Shown: positions 37,852 to 47,732, counted from the stretch's first letter. The stretch: 64,000 nt of DNA from UTCFX2 sp963726375 (GCA_963726375.1 CAVSCE010000011.1:1-64000); one strand, 5' to 3'. Notes: generated by a model from the sequence alone, not told the origin. Program-made: numbers and translations.

Positions 37852-39126
37852 CAAATCCCCTCTTGATTGTCCTCAGCTTACTGGCAGTCAGCATGATCGC
37901 AGCCGCGCTGACCGGCTCGGCGCTCTATTTCCGATTGAGTTATCTGTGGGGTGGTCTGCTTCTTATAAACTGGATCATGTCCAGGCTGTCGCTGCGCGGG
38001 ATTCGGATTAACCGGACTGCCCGTTCGCTGCGGTCGCAGGTTGGGCAGGTCTTTGAGGAACGATTTGAAATTCAGAATACCAGCCGGCTGCCATGCATCT
38101 GGATCGAAGTGCGCGATCGATCACCGGTACCGGGCTCGCGTGGATCGCATGTGTTGACCTTAATCGGCGGCCGTGAAAGCCGGACCTATCTCTCACGCAC
38201 ACGTCTGGTGGAACGAGGGATTTTCCCACTCGGTCCAACGGAGCTGATCTCTGGCGACCTCTTTGGTTTCTTCCCTGCCCGTAGGATCATACCCAGCCGG
38301 GATTCCGTGCTGGTCTATCCTTTGATGGTAGATGTCCAAAGCTTCCCAAATCCGCCCGGTCTGCTCCCCGGGGGGAAGCATTGCGCCGGCGTACTCCTCA
38401 GATCACGTCGAATGCAGCAGGGGTTCGCGAATATGCTCCCGGCGATCCGCTCAATCGCATCCATTGGGTGAGCACAGCCCGGCGAGACCGCCTGATGGTC
38501 AAGGAATTTGAGCTTGACCCACTCGCCGAGGTTTGGATTTTCCTGGACGCATCGCGGACTGTCCACTCCTCGTTGCCGTACCAGCATCCCGAGTTCGACC
38601 CTCGGGATTTCTGGCGGGCGCGCTTTCAATTCAAGCTGCCGCCTTCGACGGTCGAATATTGCGTGACAGTTGCGGCTTCATTGGCGCGCTACTACCTGCA
38701 GCGCGGGCGCGCGCTGTTGGGCTGGTCACTGCCGGCCCGGCTCTTCAAATCCTGCCTTCGGACCGGGGCGGTCGGCAGCTGAGCAAAGTGCTGGAGGCGC
38801 TGGCGCTGCTCAAGGCCGGATCCACCCTCCCGCTCCAGGGGTTAATTGAAGCTCAAGCCCGGCATATGCCGCGCGGCAGCACAGCAGTGATGATTACACC
38901 CAGCGCCTCTGAAGCGGTATTTAAAACCGCAGATCTGCTGATGCGCAGAGGCATGCGGCCGGTGGCAGTTCTGATCGATGCCATAACGTTTGGGGGACAT
39001 TTCAGCTCGAAAACTGTTGAAGGGCAGCTTCAAAGCCTGCGTGTTCCGTGCAGCCGGGTTGAAGCGGGGGCGGATTTATCGGAAGTGCTTTCGTCAACTG
39101 TCCAACTGCCGGTCTTCACTTCATAA
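37848..39126 (+). CDS. DUF58 (VWA-like) protein, partner of MoxR, frameshifted
   Basis: Two N-terminal helices (LLIVLSLLAVSMIAAALTGS and YLWGGLLLINWIM) are followed by a beta-rich region with FEIQNTSRLPCIWIEVRDRS. The DUF58 core follows: VREYAPGDPLNRIHWVSTAR, then RRDRLMVKEFELDPLAEVWI, FLDASRT. Two shifts, near 38370 and 38700, split it; the last part reads LPSDRGGRQLSKVLEALALL to PVFTS. DUF58 proteins sit in the membrane with a VWA-like domain and depend on MoxR ATPases for assembly or metal insertion. ATG 37848 overlaps the moxR stop. Confidence 0.85.
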
Positions 39127-39146
39127 ATATCTATACCGGCGGCCTG

Positions 39147-39650
39147 TTAATGAAGATCATCCAGCCACTTTCGGAGCTTCAGGCGGGCACTATCGAGCAG
39201 CTCGCGCTCATGCTCACCTGATCCGGTTTCGGCGAGTTTGGCAAGCCGGGGTGTCCAGCTTTCAAGCGTTTGAGCGGTCAGCCGGGATTTTTCGAGTGAA
39301 TTCGGCAGTTTTTCAAGCCACTCCAGGTCATTCTCAAAAAGGGCAAGATTGAGCTCGAGCTGCGTGTAGCTGCAGGTCGTCTCCGGCAGCCGCTCGGCCT
39401 TTGCCAGCGGGTAAGTCGTGCCTTCAACCAGCGCCTGCGGGGAGAGCTTGAACAGTCCGGCCAGCAAGATGACTGTCCGCTCGCTTGGGATGGTCAGGTC
39501 CATCTCGATATGCGAAACGGCGACGCGCGATATCGCCAGCCGTAAAGCCAATGCCTGCTGAGTCCAACTGTGTTCGGATCGAAGCCTGGCAATTCGCTTG
39601 CCGACAGTTTCAGGAGCGGGGCGTTCGGGGTTTTCGAGAGCGGCAGGCAT
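39147..39650 (-). CDS. XRE-family helix-turn-helix regulator
   Basis: An N-terminal Cro/CI-type HTH (VGKRIARLRSEHSWTQQALA, then LRLAISRVAVSHIEMDLTIP) is followed by a helical C-terminal region rich in Leu and Glu. ATG 39650 (MPAALENPERP) is preferred over the open frame's 39686 start. It diverges from gmd. A perfect 7-bp inverted repeat at 39733-39749 in the gap between them is a natural candidate binding site. Ligand and target genes are unknown. Confidence 0.8.
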   Translation of the reverse strand: MPAALENPERPAPETVGKRIARLRSEHSWTQQALALRLAISRVAVSHIEMDLTIPSERTVILLAGLFKLSPQALVEGTTYPLAKAERLPETTCSYTQLELNLALFENDLEWLEKLPNSLEKSRLTAQTLESWTPRLAKLAETGSGEHERELLDSARLKLRKWLDDLH

Positions 39651-39732
39651 TCGGTGTGACCAGTACTCGCTCCAACTATACCGCAATCTTCAAGAGATAA
39701 AAATATCCGCTTTCACTTTAATCGTTAAAATT

Positions 39733-39749
39733 TGCTAAGTGGCTTAGCA
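39733..39749. promoter_or_regulatory. Perfect palindromic operator candidate between XRE gene and gmd
   Basis: TGCTAAG (39733-39739), TGG, CTTAGCA (39743-39749). The 7-bp arms with a 3-base centre match the size bound by Cro/CI-type dimers. Confidence 0.5.
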
Positions 39750-39798
39750 GACAAATCGACCTGTCCCTGATATTGTTTATTCAAGAAAGGATTTTCGA

Positions 39799-40764
39799 AT
39801 GACATCCAAACGAGCATTAATCACCGGAATCACCGGGCAAGACGGTTCTTACCTGGCCGAATTCCTGCTCCAGAAGGGCTACCAGGTCATTGGGATGATT
39901 TGCCGTTCGAGCACAGTTAATTTTGAGCGAATCAGCCATATCCAGGACAATCTGACTCTCGTCTCGGGAGACCTGCTCGACCAGGCATCCATGATCGACC
40001 TGCTCAACGAGCACCGCCCGGTCGAAGTTTACAACCTGGCCGCCCAATCGTTCGTCCAGACTTCCTGGGCCCAGCCGGTCTTCACCGGCGAAGTGACTGC
40101 GCTTGGGGTCACCCGCCTCCTGGATGCGATCCGTCTGGTGGATCCGGACATCCGCTTCTACCAGGCCAGTACGAGCGAGATGTTTGGGAAAGTCGTCGAA
40201 ATCCCGCAGACTGAAGAGACGCCCTTCTATCCGCGCAGCCCGTATGGGGTCGCAAAGGTGTACGGGCATTGGATTACTGTAAACTACCGGGAGAGTTATC
40301 ATCTCTTCGCAGTCTCGGGGATTGCTTTCAACCACGAGAGCCCGCGGCGCGGCCATGAGTTTGTCACCCGTAAGATCGCCCGATCCGCGGCCCGGATCAA
40401 GCTGGGATTGGATCACCAGCTTGCGCTTGGCAACCTCGAATCGCAGCGGGATTGGGGTTTTGCACCGGATTACGTCGAAGCGATGTGGTTGATGCTGCAG
40501 CAGGACCAGCCGGAGGATTTCCTCCTGGCGACTGGACGTACGCAAACCGTAGGCCGCTTCGCCGAACTTGCTTTTGATGCAGTCGGGCTGGACTACCGTG
40601 ATTATGTGGTCCAGGATCCGAGGTTTTTACGCCCTGCGGATGTCGATCTGCTGGTCGGCAATCCCGAAAAAGCCCGCCGGATTCTCGGCTGGGAAGCGCG
40701 GACGACTTTTGAGGAGCTCGTTCGAATCATGGTTGAATCAGAGCTGGACCGTAATGCCAGTTAG
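39799..40764 (+). CDS. gmd: GDP-mannose 4,6-dehydratase
   Basis: Converts GDP-D-mannose to GDP-4-keto-6-deoxy-D-mannose, the precursor of fucose, rhamnose or related surface sugars, in the cytoplasm. A Rossmann NADP site (ITGITGQDGSYLAEFLLQKG), AAQSFVQTSWAQPVFTG, the Ser/Thr region YQASTSEMFGKV, the catalytic YGVAK (PRSPYGVAKVYGHWI), AFNHESPRRGHEFVTRKIAR and QRDWGFAPDYVEAMW are all present. 321 residues, normal for the shorter form. The ribosome-binding site AAGAAAGG precedes ATG 39799. The partner reductase or epimerase is not in the window. Confidence 0.95.
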   Translation: MTSKRALITGITGQDGSYLAEFLLQKGYQVIGMICRSSTVNFERISHIQDNLTLVSGDLLDQASMIDLLNEHRPVEVYNLAAQSFVQTSWAQPVFTGEVTALGVTRLLDAIRLVDPDIRFYQASTSEMFGKVVEIPQTEETPFYPRSPYGVAKVYGHWITVNYRESYHLFAVSGIAFNHESPRRGHEFVTRKIARSAARIKLGLDHQLALGNLESQRDWGFAPDYVEAMWLMLQQDQPEDFLLATGRTQTVGRFAELAFDAVGLDYRDYVVQDPRFLRPADVDLLVGNPEKARRILGWEARTTFEELVRIMVESELDRNAS

Positions 40765-40831
40765 CTCAACGCAGCCTTCCTTCAATACCAATTCCTTCCG
40801 GAGAGGCGCCTCCCGCTGACAGGATGTGACC

Positions 40832-41651
40832 ATGGCAGACACATATTTTGATGAGATCGAAAAATGGCGCAGCGATCGCGCTAAAAACCTGGCCGCTCCG
40901 CACGGGTGGCTGTCTACCGCGGGATTGTTCTGGCTGGAGCCGGGAGAGAACAGGATGGGTGCCGATCCTTCCGAGTTCATACGGCTGCCGGTTGGTTCGG
41001 GACCGGAGTTTGTCGGAAGCTTCTATTTGAACGCCGGGGAAATCCGATTGGAAGCTGCTGCAGGTGTGAAGCTGCTCCTTGGGGATTCGCTGGTCCAAAA
41101 CGCGCTGATCAAGATCGAAGACGATTCCTCCGAGCCAATCTACGTGAACGATCTGAAGATCTTTGTGATCCAGCGTGGGGAGCGGTTCGGCGTGCGGGTG
41201 TTCGATCCTCACAATCCAGCTTTGCTCGAATTTTAAAAGCCTGGATTGGTTTCCGATCGACCCGGCCTATCGCCTGCAGGCGCGGTTTCTCCCTTTCAAC
41301 AGTCCGCGCTCGATTCCGATCGTCAATGTTCTCGGCGATATGGTCCAGATGCCCTGCCCCGGAATGGTCGAGTTTACTCTGCACGGTCAGGAATTCCAGC
41401 TCGAACCTGTCGAGATCGAAGAAGGCAGGCTCTGGTTCTTATTCCGCGACTCTACGAATGGGAATGAGACCTATCCGGCCGGGCGCTACCTGACAGCCGG
41501 AGCTCCGGAAGGGGACAGGGTTGTGATCGATTTCAACCGGGCATACAACCCGCCCTGCGCGTTTACCGAGTTTGCAACCTGCCCGCTCCCGCCGCCGAGC
41601 AACCGCCTGCCAGTCGAGATTCTTGCCGGGGAGCGCAAGTATCGTGGATAA
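40832..41651 (+). CDS. DUF1684 family protein, frameshifted
   Basis: Starts MADTYFDEIEKWRSDRAKNL, typical for DUF1684, followed by APHGWLSTAGLFWLEPGENR. A one-base shift near 41233 is needed to reach LDWFPIDPAYRLQARFLPFN and the family's best-conserved end: GDRVVIDFNRAYNPPCAFTE, FATCPLPPPSNRLPVEILAG. The family occurs widely in bacteria and some eukaryotes; no activity is firmly known. There is no signal peptide. The ATG at 40832 is preferred to the one at 40826. It stands alone between gmd and the convergent acetate transporter. Confidence 0.85.
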
Positions 41652-41697
41652 ACGAACTCATACCTGCTCGGGGGAGGTCCTGGAGTGGTGGAAATGC

Positions 41698-42279
41698 TTA
41701 AAGCGGCAGAAGCTTCTTTTGGTAGACCTCATTCAGGATTTGGGCGACCGCGGTATATACCGCAGAAAGCCCACAGACAATCCCTTCGATCCCGGCAAAG
41801 GTCTTGATTGCTGCATTCCCGGTCGCGTCGCCGATCGCCAGAAGGAAGAACAGCACAAGCAGCGATCCAAAAATGAACTGCAGCGTGCGGGTCAGTTTCA
41901 GCGTTGCGATGAACATGCAGGTGGTGAAGATCCCCCACATCACCAGGAATGCTACCATTGCGCTGTTCGAAGTGGGCTCTGACCAGCCCATCTTGGGCAG
42001 CACGATCAGCCCGACCAGGGTCAGCCAAAACATGCCAAATGAGGTGAATGCGGTTGCGCCGAAGGTGTTTTTCTTTTTCCACTCCATCACCCCGGCGATG
42101 ACCTGGGCAATCCCTCCGTAAAAAATCCCCATCGCCAGGATCATCGAGCTGAGCTCGTACAATCCGGCGTTATGCAGGTTCAAAAGGACAGTGGTCATCC
42201 CAAAGGCCAGCAAACCTAGCGGGGCAGGATTTGCGGTGGTATCCTGGATGCTGACGACGGAAGGTTGATTGGCTTCCAT
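41698..42279 (-). CDS. satP: Acetate/succinate uptake transporter (GPR1/FUN34/YaaH family)
   Basis: 193 residues and six hydrophobic segments. The family hallmark NPAPLGLLAFGMTTVLLNLH is at the N-terminus, followed by LAMGIFYGGIAQVIAGVMEW and FGATAFTSFGMFWLTLVGLI. SatP-type proteins are proton-coupled channels or transporters for acetate and succinate in the cytoplasmic membrane. The frame is intact and length is normal. It is a single gene; the terminator at 42436-42461 separates it from the HtrA gene upstream. Confidence 0.93.
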   Translation of the reverse strand: MEANQPSVVSIQDTTANPAPLGLLAFGMTTVLLNLHNAGLYELSSMILAMGIFYGGIAQVIAGVMEWKKKNTFGATAFTSFGMFWLTLVGLIVLPKMGWSEPTSNSAMVAFLVMWGIFTTCMFIATLKLTRTLQFIFGSLLVLFFLLAIGDATGNAAIKTFAGIEGIVCGLSAVYTAVAQILNEVYQKKLLPL

Positions 42280-42435
42280 GGCTTCTCCTGTATTTAATTG
42301 ATGAATTGGATTGGAATGCGGCAGCGGTGATAGATCGGTGGGAGAATTATAGCATTGAATAGGCGGATTGTGAATTATTTCGCAAATTCAAGATGGGAGA
42401 TGCCTTATTAACTCAAAATTATGAAATCAAAAAGA

Positions 42436-42461
42436 GGCGGGTTTAAAGCCCGCCCCTTTTT
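42436..42461 (-). terminator. Intrinsic terminator after the HtrA gene
   Basis: GGCGGG (42436-42441) pairs with CCCGCC (42449-42454) around a TTTAAAG loop. On the minus strand a T-rich stretch follows the stem; on the plus strand TTTTT follows, so it could work both ways. It lies 20 bases past the HtrA stop. Confidence 0.8.
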
Positions 42462-42482
42462 GATAAACTTCCTTATTCAAGA

Positions 42483-44251
42483 CTACTGGCTGGTGGGCCG
42501 CTCGCCGAGGGTGAGCGACAGTTTCAGCTGCTTTCCATCCCGCAGGATGGTCAAGGTGATCTCGTCGCCAGGCTTGTACTGCTGAAGCAGGGTGCCCAGG
42601 TCTTCCATTGATTCGACCTCTTTGCCTTCGATGGCGGTGATCACATCCCCGCCGATGATGACTGGCTGTCCGTCGATCGTTGCAGCCTGATCGCTGCCAA
42701 GCAAACCAGCTTCCTCTGCCGGGCTGCCATTCACAACCTGCTCGACCAACACGCCGGCCTGGTCTTCCGGAAGGTCCATCGCCTCAGCAATCGCAGGCGT
42801 AAGGCTGCCGGCTGTGATGCCTATCCATGGTCGACCGCTTGACTGTTCAGGATCTTCTGATGGGACTTGCGCCGTTTCGGTCGTGGCCATCGGGCGAGCT
42901 TCCAAATTCACGCTGAGCTGGGTTTCCTTGCCATCACGTAAGACGGTCAGGGTCACTTCCTGTCCGATTTCCGTGCTGCTGGACAGATAAGAAATCAGGT
43001 CATCCATCCCATTGATTTCTGTGCCTTCGATCGCAACGATCACATCACCACCGACCTCGATCTGCTGGCCGTCCACTGTCGCACTCTTCGTGCTTCCCCG
43101 CAAGCCGGCCTTTGCCGCCGGACCGCCCGAGGTCAGATCGCCTACCAATACGCCGCGCTGAAGCGGATCGAGATCCATCGCTTCCGCAAGGGTAGGGTTC
43201 AGGTCCATGCCGGAGATGCCCAGGTATGGGTGCTGATATCCGCCATTTTCGATCAGCGAAGGCACAACCTTGCCGACGATCGAAGCTGGGATCACAAAAC
43301 CGATTCCTGCGTTAGCCCGGGAGGGAGATTCAATCATATAGGTGACGCCGATCACCTGGCCCTGGTCGTCGACCAGCACGCCGCCGGAGTTGCCGGGGTT
43401 GATGGGTGCGTCGGTCTGGATCACATCCGGGATAGAGTAGCTCGGCCCACCGGTCATTGTGTCGCGCGCCGGCATCGTACGGCCGATTGCGCTGATGATT
43501 CCGATGGTCATGGAGTTCTCCAGCCCGAAGGGGTTACCGATTGCAATCCCAAGTTGGCCGACCTGCACCTTGGTTGAGTCGGCAAGCTGCACCGGCTGGA
43601 GCTCATCGGCAGGTTTTTCAACTTTGATCACAGCCAGGTCGCTGTCGGCGTCCGTTCCGACGAGCTCTGCCTCATAGGTAGAGCCATCATAGAACGTGAC
43701 TTCGATCTTGCTGGCATCTTCGACGACATGATTGTTTGTGACGATATGTCCTTCTTTGTCCCATACAAATCCAGAGCCCTGGCCTTCACCATACGGCTGA
43801 GCCTGGGGAGCCTGTTCGCCCTGGTTGGGGTCCGCTTCATTCGGGCCAAAATTGAAAGGAAGTCCCGGGATCTGCGGCATCCCTTCCTGAGGAAGGGTGA
43901 AGTTCATACCAGTAGCGGTTGTAAGTACGCGAATTTTAACGACCGAGGGATTGACCGAATTGTAGATTTCGGTCAGAGCGCCTTCGTACGCGTTCAGCAG
44001 ACCGGCTGATTCTAGCTGGCAGGCTTACCACCGGCGCACCGGGGGTTGCAGATGGAACGGGTTTCTGCGCCTTGATCGGCTGCGGCTGAATTTCAGGCTG
44101 AGACTCAGCAGATTCTTTCGGCTCCAGCATCTCGCTGGCATCTCGCAGAGCCTGTGCGGCCTGACCTTGCAGCGATTTCGATCGGTGCGCCGCATGACGC
44201 AAGCAGCATCGCTGCAATAATGGACATCGATATCAGGATGGTTTTTTTCAT
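42483..44251 (-). CDS. HtrA/DegP-like serine protease lipoprotein with two PDZ domains, frameshifted N-terminus
   Basis: Degrades or refolds damaged exported proteins outside the membrane. ATG 44251 starts a lipoprotein signal with lipobox LLASC (about residue 20). Two shifts between 44160 and 43920 cross a Pro/Gln-rich linker into the protease domain: His in IVTNNHVVED, Asp in GTDADSDLAVIKV, Ser in INPGNSGGVLVDD. Two PDZ domains follow (GVLVGDLTSGGPAAKAGL and GVLVEQVVNGSPAEEAGL), each with an inserted ATIDGQ/ATVDGQ loop. It lies 190 bases downstream of a two-component system on the same strand, echoing CssRS-HtrA and Cpx-DegP stress circuits. Two inverted repeats sit in that gap. Confidence 0.88.
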
Positions 44252-44300
44252 TTCTTCTCACCTCTTATGGTTAGCTGTGGTTGATTGTTAAGTCCAGGTC

Positions 44301-44325
44301 GTTTGCATCACCGGGAAATGCAAAC
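44301..44325. promoter_or_regulatory. Inverted repeat upstream of the HtrA gene
   Basis: GTTTGCAT (44301-44308) and ATGCAAAC (44318-44325) are exact 8-bp inverted arms with a 9-base spacer, 50-75 bases before the HtrA start. The size and position suit a transcription factor site. Confidence 0.45.
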
Positions 44326-44361
44326 ACGGAACCTGTGGCTCAAGCAGGGGATAGGATACCT

Positions 44362-44395
44362 GTAAACCGCTCCTGCGTCTTTATGAGCGGTTTGC
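44362..44395. repeat. Hairpin-forming inverted repeat between the kinase and HtrA genes
   Basis: AAACCGCTC (44364-44372) and GAGCGGTTT (44385-44393) are exact 9-bp inverted arms, extendable by two more pairs. No T-run follows on either strand, so it is more likely an mRNA hairpin or a protein site than a simple terminator. Confidence 0.5.
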
Positions 44396-44441
44396 GGCAA
44401 CCTAAAGCTGACCTTAAGAAGATCAGAAGATTTGGGGAATT

Positions 44442-45893
44442 TTAATCATTGGGTAGCGGCTCATTGGAAGATGAAGGTTCCAGTGAGGGAATCCAGACTG
44501 TGAAGGCGCTCCCTGTTCCAGGGGAGCTCTTCAGGGTGATCCGGCCGCCGTGGGCGACGGCAAGGTCCTGGGCAATGCTCAGCCCTAATCCCATCCCTTG
44601 CTTGATCCGCTGGCCGTAGGATCCTTGATAGAAGGGCTGGAACAGCTTTTTCTGCTCGTCTTCTGGGATTCCAGGGCCGCTGTCGCGGAAGAGGATCCAG
44701 ACCTGTCCATCCTCAGCGCCGGCAGAAACCAGAACCTTGCCTCCGGTCGGGGTGTACTTTACCGCGTTGCTGGCCAGGTTGCCGATCACCTGGGCAAAGC
44801 GCACCTGATCTATGGAGACTTTTGGCAGGTCTGGCGGGATTTCGGTCTGCCAGACCAGTCGTTTTTCATAGGCCGCTTCCTGCCATGGAATGAGCATGCG
44901 GACCAGCCAATCCGATAATTCGGCTGGCTCGCGCTTCAGCTCCAGCGAGCCAAGCACCTGGTCGTGCAGGTGTGCGAGCTCGTTCAGGATCCCCTGAAGG
45001 CGTGCGGCTTCTTCATCCATTCCCGTCGTCAGGTCCTGAAACAGCTGTGGGTCTTCAGCTGCACCGCGTTTGAGTGCCTGAATCGCCGAGCGGAGAGCGC
45101 CCAGCGGGCGGCCGAGCTCGTGGACCAAATTGGCAAGCAGCTGCCGGCGGGATTGCTCCAGGCTGTGCAGGCGGGTGACCAGCACGTTGACTTCACGAAC
45201 CAGGCTGCGGATTTCCTCCGGGCCCTGCTCAACAAGCACTTCGCTTTGCTCGCCGCGAGCCAATCCGCGGATCGCAGCGGTCGCCTGGCGGACCGGACGC
45301 CCGATGCTCAGCGCCAGGACCAGTCCGAGCAATGCGCCTATCAGCAGCCCGCCTCCGGCAATCGCAATGCTGAGCGTCCTGGTTTGTTGGAACAGCTGAG
45401 TGATCGATGATTTGTAATAGGTCATCCAAAGCACGCCAATAACCTGGTCCTCAGAAATCGTCACTGGCAGGAGCACGTTGATTGAATATGGTTGGCCTGG
45501 AAGGAATGAATAGCTGGTCAGGATGACTTCTTCGCCGTTCAGGGCTTTTTCGAGCCCTGGAACGTTGATTTGTTCGCCTGCATGGGTGAGGTAGCTGGGG
45601 TCGTTCGAGTAAGCTACTGTTCCGTCCGGTTTCAGATAAACCAGGCGCACCTGAGGGTTAGGCTGCAATCTCAGCAGGTACAGCTGCAGGCTGCGATCGT
45701 CTCCATAAGCCAGGTAATCCCGACGGGCGACATCCGTGAGCAGGCGGGCGTCGCTGATCAGGTCCGACGCCAGCCTGGGGATCAGAAAGCGGGTCTCGAA
45801 GACGAAGGAAATGCCCAGGTACATCAAGGGCACAACGATCAGAAGCGGGAAAATATGGCTCAGAACCAGGCGGCCGCGCAGAGACCGGAGCAT
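44442..45893 (-). CDS. Sensor histidine kinase with HAMP domain
   Basis: A membrane sensor. ATG 45893 (MLRSLRGRLVLSHIFPLLIV) begins with transmembrane helix 1, then an extracytoplasmic sensing region of about 130 residues. Helix 2 (LSIAIAGGGLLIGALLGLVL), a HAMP domain (SIGRPVRQATAAIRGLARGE) and a HisKA domain with the phospho-His in LLANLVHELGRPLGALRSAI follow. The ATPase end has the N box IGNLASNAVKYTPTGG, G1 DSGPGIPEDEQKKLF and G2 GMGLGLSIAQDLAVAHGG. An open frame extends to 46010 but overlaps the response regulator; 45893 lies 7 bases after its stop and is preferred. The neighbouring HtrA protease suggests envelope stress as the signal. Confidence 0.9.
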   Translation of the reverse strand: MLRSLRGRLVLSHIFPLLIVVPLMYLGISFVFETRFLIPRLASDLISDARLLTDVARRDYLAYGDDRSLQLYLLRLQPNPQVRLVYLKPDGTVAYSNDPSYLTHAGEQINVPGLEKALNGEEVILTSYSFLPGQPYSINVLLPVTISEDQVIGVLWMTYYKSSITQLFQQTRTLSIAIAGGGLLIGALLGLVLALSIGRPVRQATAAIRGLARGEQSEVLVEQGPEEIRSLVREVNVLVTRLHSLEQSRRQLLANLVHELGRPLGALRSAIQALKRGAAEDPQLFQDLTTGMDEEAARLQGILNELAHLHDQVLGSLELKREPAELSDWLVRMLIPWQEAAYEKRLVWQTEIPPDLPKVSIDQVRFAQVIGNLASNAVKYTPTGGKVLVSAGAEDGQVWILFRDSGPGIPEDEQKKLFQPFYQGSYGQRIKQGMGLGLSIAQDLAVAHGGRITLKSSPGTGSAFTVWIPSLEPSSSNEPLPND

Positions 45894-45900
45894 GTTGAGT

Positions 45901-46599
45901 TCAGGCCTCCACCGGGATAAATTTATATCCAACTCCGCGTACCGTGACGATCCGCTCCGGTTGGTTTGGGTTTGTCTCGATTTTCTCACGCAGCCAGCGG
46001 ATGTGGACATAAATCACCTGGGGCTGGCCGATAAATTCTGCCCCCCAGACCCGCGCCAGCAGGTCGTCGGTAGTCAGGACTAAACCAGGCTGCAATGCAA
46101 AGGTATGGAGAAGGTCGAATTCCTTCGGGGTGAGCTCGACAACGTTTTTGGCGACGGATACCGTATGCGCAGCCGGGTCGATCACTACATCCCCAACCTG
46201 CAGTGCCGAATTTGCAGCAGCCGGATTTGGGTGCTGCTCGGTTCTTCTCAAGACGACTTTAATTCGCGCCAGCAGCACGTCCAGGTCGAATGGCTTGGTC
46301 ACGTAGTCGTCAGCTCCAAGCTCCAGGCCGAGGACTTCGTCCAGCTCTCTCCGGCGGGATGTAAGAAAGATCACCGGAAGGTTGAGCCTCTCTTTAAAAC
46401 GTTTGAGCGCTTCCAATCCATCCATGCCCGGTAAGCCGATATCCAGAAGAACCAGGTCTGGTGCGTCTCGCTGGGCAAGGTCCAGGGCGTCTTCTGCATT
46501 TGCCGCCGTGCTGGTGCGGTAACCGCTTTGCTGGAGGTTGAAGGAGAGGCTGCGCCGCATCAGGGCGTCGTCGTCGACCAGGAGAAGGTGTTTTGACAT
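45901..46599 (-). CDS. OmpR-family response regulator
   Basis: The receiver domain has DDDALMRRS acidic residues, phospho-Asp in DLVLLDIGLPGMDGL, Thr/Ser in VIFLTSRR and Lys in DDYVTKPFDLDVLLARIK. The C-terminal winged helix (VVELTPKEFDLLHTFALQPG, then QVIYVHIRWLREKIETNPNQ and TVRGVGYKF) binds DNA. It is the first gene of the pair with the kinase, 7 bases apart. The HtrA gene and the inverted repeats upstream of it are likely targets by position. Confidence 0.95.
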   Translation of the reverse strand: MSKHLLLVDDDALMRRSLSFNLQQSGYRTSTAANAEDALDLAQRDAPDLVLLDIGLPGMDGLEALKRFKERLNLPVIFLTSRRRELDEVLGLELGADDYVTKPFDLDVLLARIKVVLRRTEQHPNPAAANSALQVGDVVIDPAAHTVSVAKNVVELTPKEFDLLHTFALQPGLVLTTDDLLARVWGAEFIGQPQVIYVHIRWLREKIETNPNQPERIVTVRGVGYKFIPVEA

Positions 46600-46625
46600 C
46601 GGGGGTATTCTATCATCGAATAAGG

Positions 46626-47732
46626 TTATGGGCCGCGCTGGTGAATGTAGGCAGCCACATCTGCGTTGTAGATTGCATCTTCAATCAAAAAAACCAGCCA
46701 GGGCGTGCCTTCATCCGCCCAGGTCGCGGTGCCGAGCTCTAATGCCGGGCCTCCTTTCGGATCTGGGGTCAAAACAGAGCTCGTTTCCCAGCGGATCAGG
46801 CCAGATTTCGCATCACGGTGGCGCATCGTTTCCATCCCCAGCATTCGGCCGGTGTTCGAGTCGAAGCGGACCGAAAAAACCTGCTCGCCTTCCTGCCAGG
46901 GGACATAAAGGCGGGCGGTCTGGTCATCGACAGCCTCCCAGCGAGTGCGCTTATCCGCCAGATAGGAGGATGGGTACGTTCGCATTTCCGCCCAAAGACC
47001 CTGGTTCGCAGCGCTGTCCACGGCAGGCTCGTTTTCGGTGACACCGAAAGGCAGCTCCATTCGACCGCGACCGTCAAGAAAATACTCGTTGGCTTTCAAG
47101 ATTGGGATGCCGTAAAACGTGCATTCCATATAGTGGCGGTAGCCCAGACCGGCGATATGGGTGAATCGCATCCTGGCAGGGAATTTGATCCCCTTGATCC
47201 GCATGGTCCCCCGACCGCTCAGCACCGCAGTACGGTAGACAGGCATCCTGCCGTCTGGATATTCCTGGCGGTAAAAACTCTCGACTGGCGCCGGAAGGCC
47301 GGGCGGAATTGCGATGATTTCAGTGGGATAGGCCGGTGTGCCGCGGAAATCTGGAAAGGGAGCTGGCTGCCGGCGAAATCCAAAAACAACAAACAAAACG
47401 ATCACGAAGATGATATCGATCCAGGCGCCGTGAAAAGCAGCGATCCCATCCAACATGCCCAGGACCAGCGAGAGCAAGGCAGCCACGAGCATCACCTGGG
47501 CCCAAACCTGCCTTTTAAATATTAACAACAGACCGCCAGCGATCCAACCCAGCGCAGCCAGCAGCCACAAAAGAGCAAAAAGGCGCGTACCTGCTGCTCC
47601 TACTCCCAACAGGGTGGTTTTATTTGGGATTTCAGATAAAAATCCGAGCGGCCAGTAGGCTGTAAACCCCATCCAATGGATCAGGCCGTGAATGATCGCG
47701 ATTGCCCCCAAAATAATCGAGAAAATGCGCAT
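46626..47732 (-). CDS. Membrane protein with DUF6544-like C-terminal domain
   Basis: ATG 47732 (MRIFSIILGAIAIIHGLIHW) is preferred over the longer open frame to 47921, which begins with low-complexity Ser/Arg-rich residues. Four hydrophobic segments (including LFALLWLLAALGWIAGGLLL and IIFVIVLFVVFGF) precede a soluble domain with GRGTMRIKGIKFPARMRFTH, YFLDGRGRMELPFGV and KRTRWEAVDDQTARLYVPW. The soluble part resembles the DUF6544 family as I know it. No function is established. The gene is intact and just upstream of the response regulator on the same strand, with a 26-base gap. Confidence 0.65.
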   Translation of the reverse strand: MRIFSIILGAIAIIHGLIHWMGFTAYWPLGFLSEIPNKTTLLGVGAAGTRLFALLWLLAALGWIAGGLLLIFKRQVWAQVMLVAALLSLVLGMLDGIAAFHGAWIDIIFVIVLFVVFGFRRQPAPFPDFRGTPAYPTEIIAIPPGLPAPVESFYRQEYPDGRMPVYRTAVLSGRGTMRIKGIKFPARMRFTHIAGLGYRHYMECTFYGIPILKANEYFLDGRGRMELPFGVTENEPAVDSAANQGLWAEMRTYPSSYLADKRTRWEAVDDQTARLYVPWQEGEQVFSVRFDSNTGRMLGMETMRHRDAKSGLIRWETSSVLTPDPKGGPALELGTATWADEGTPWLVFLIEDAIYNADVAAYIHQRGP

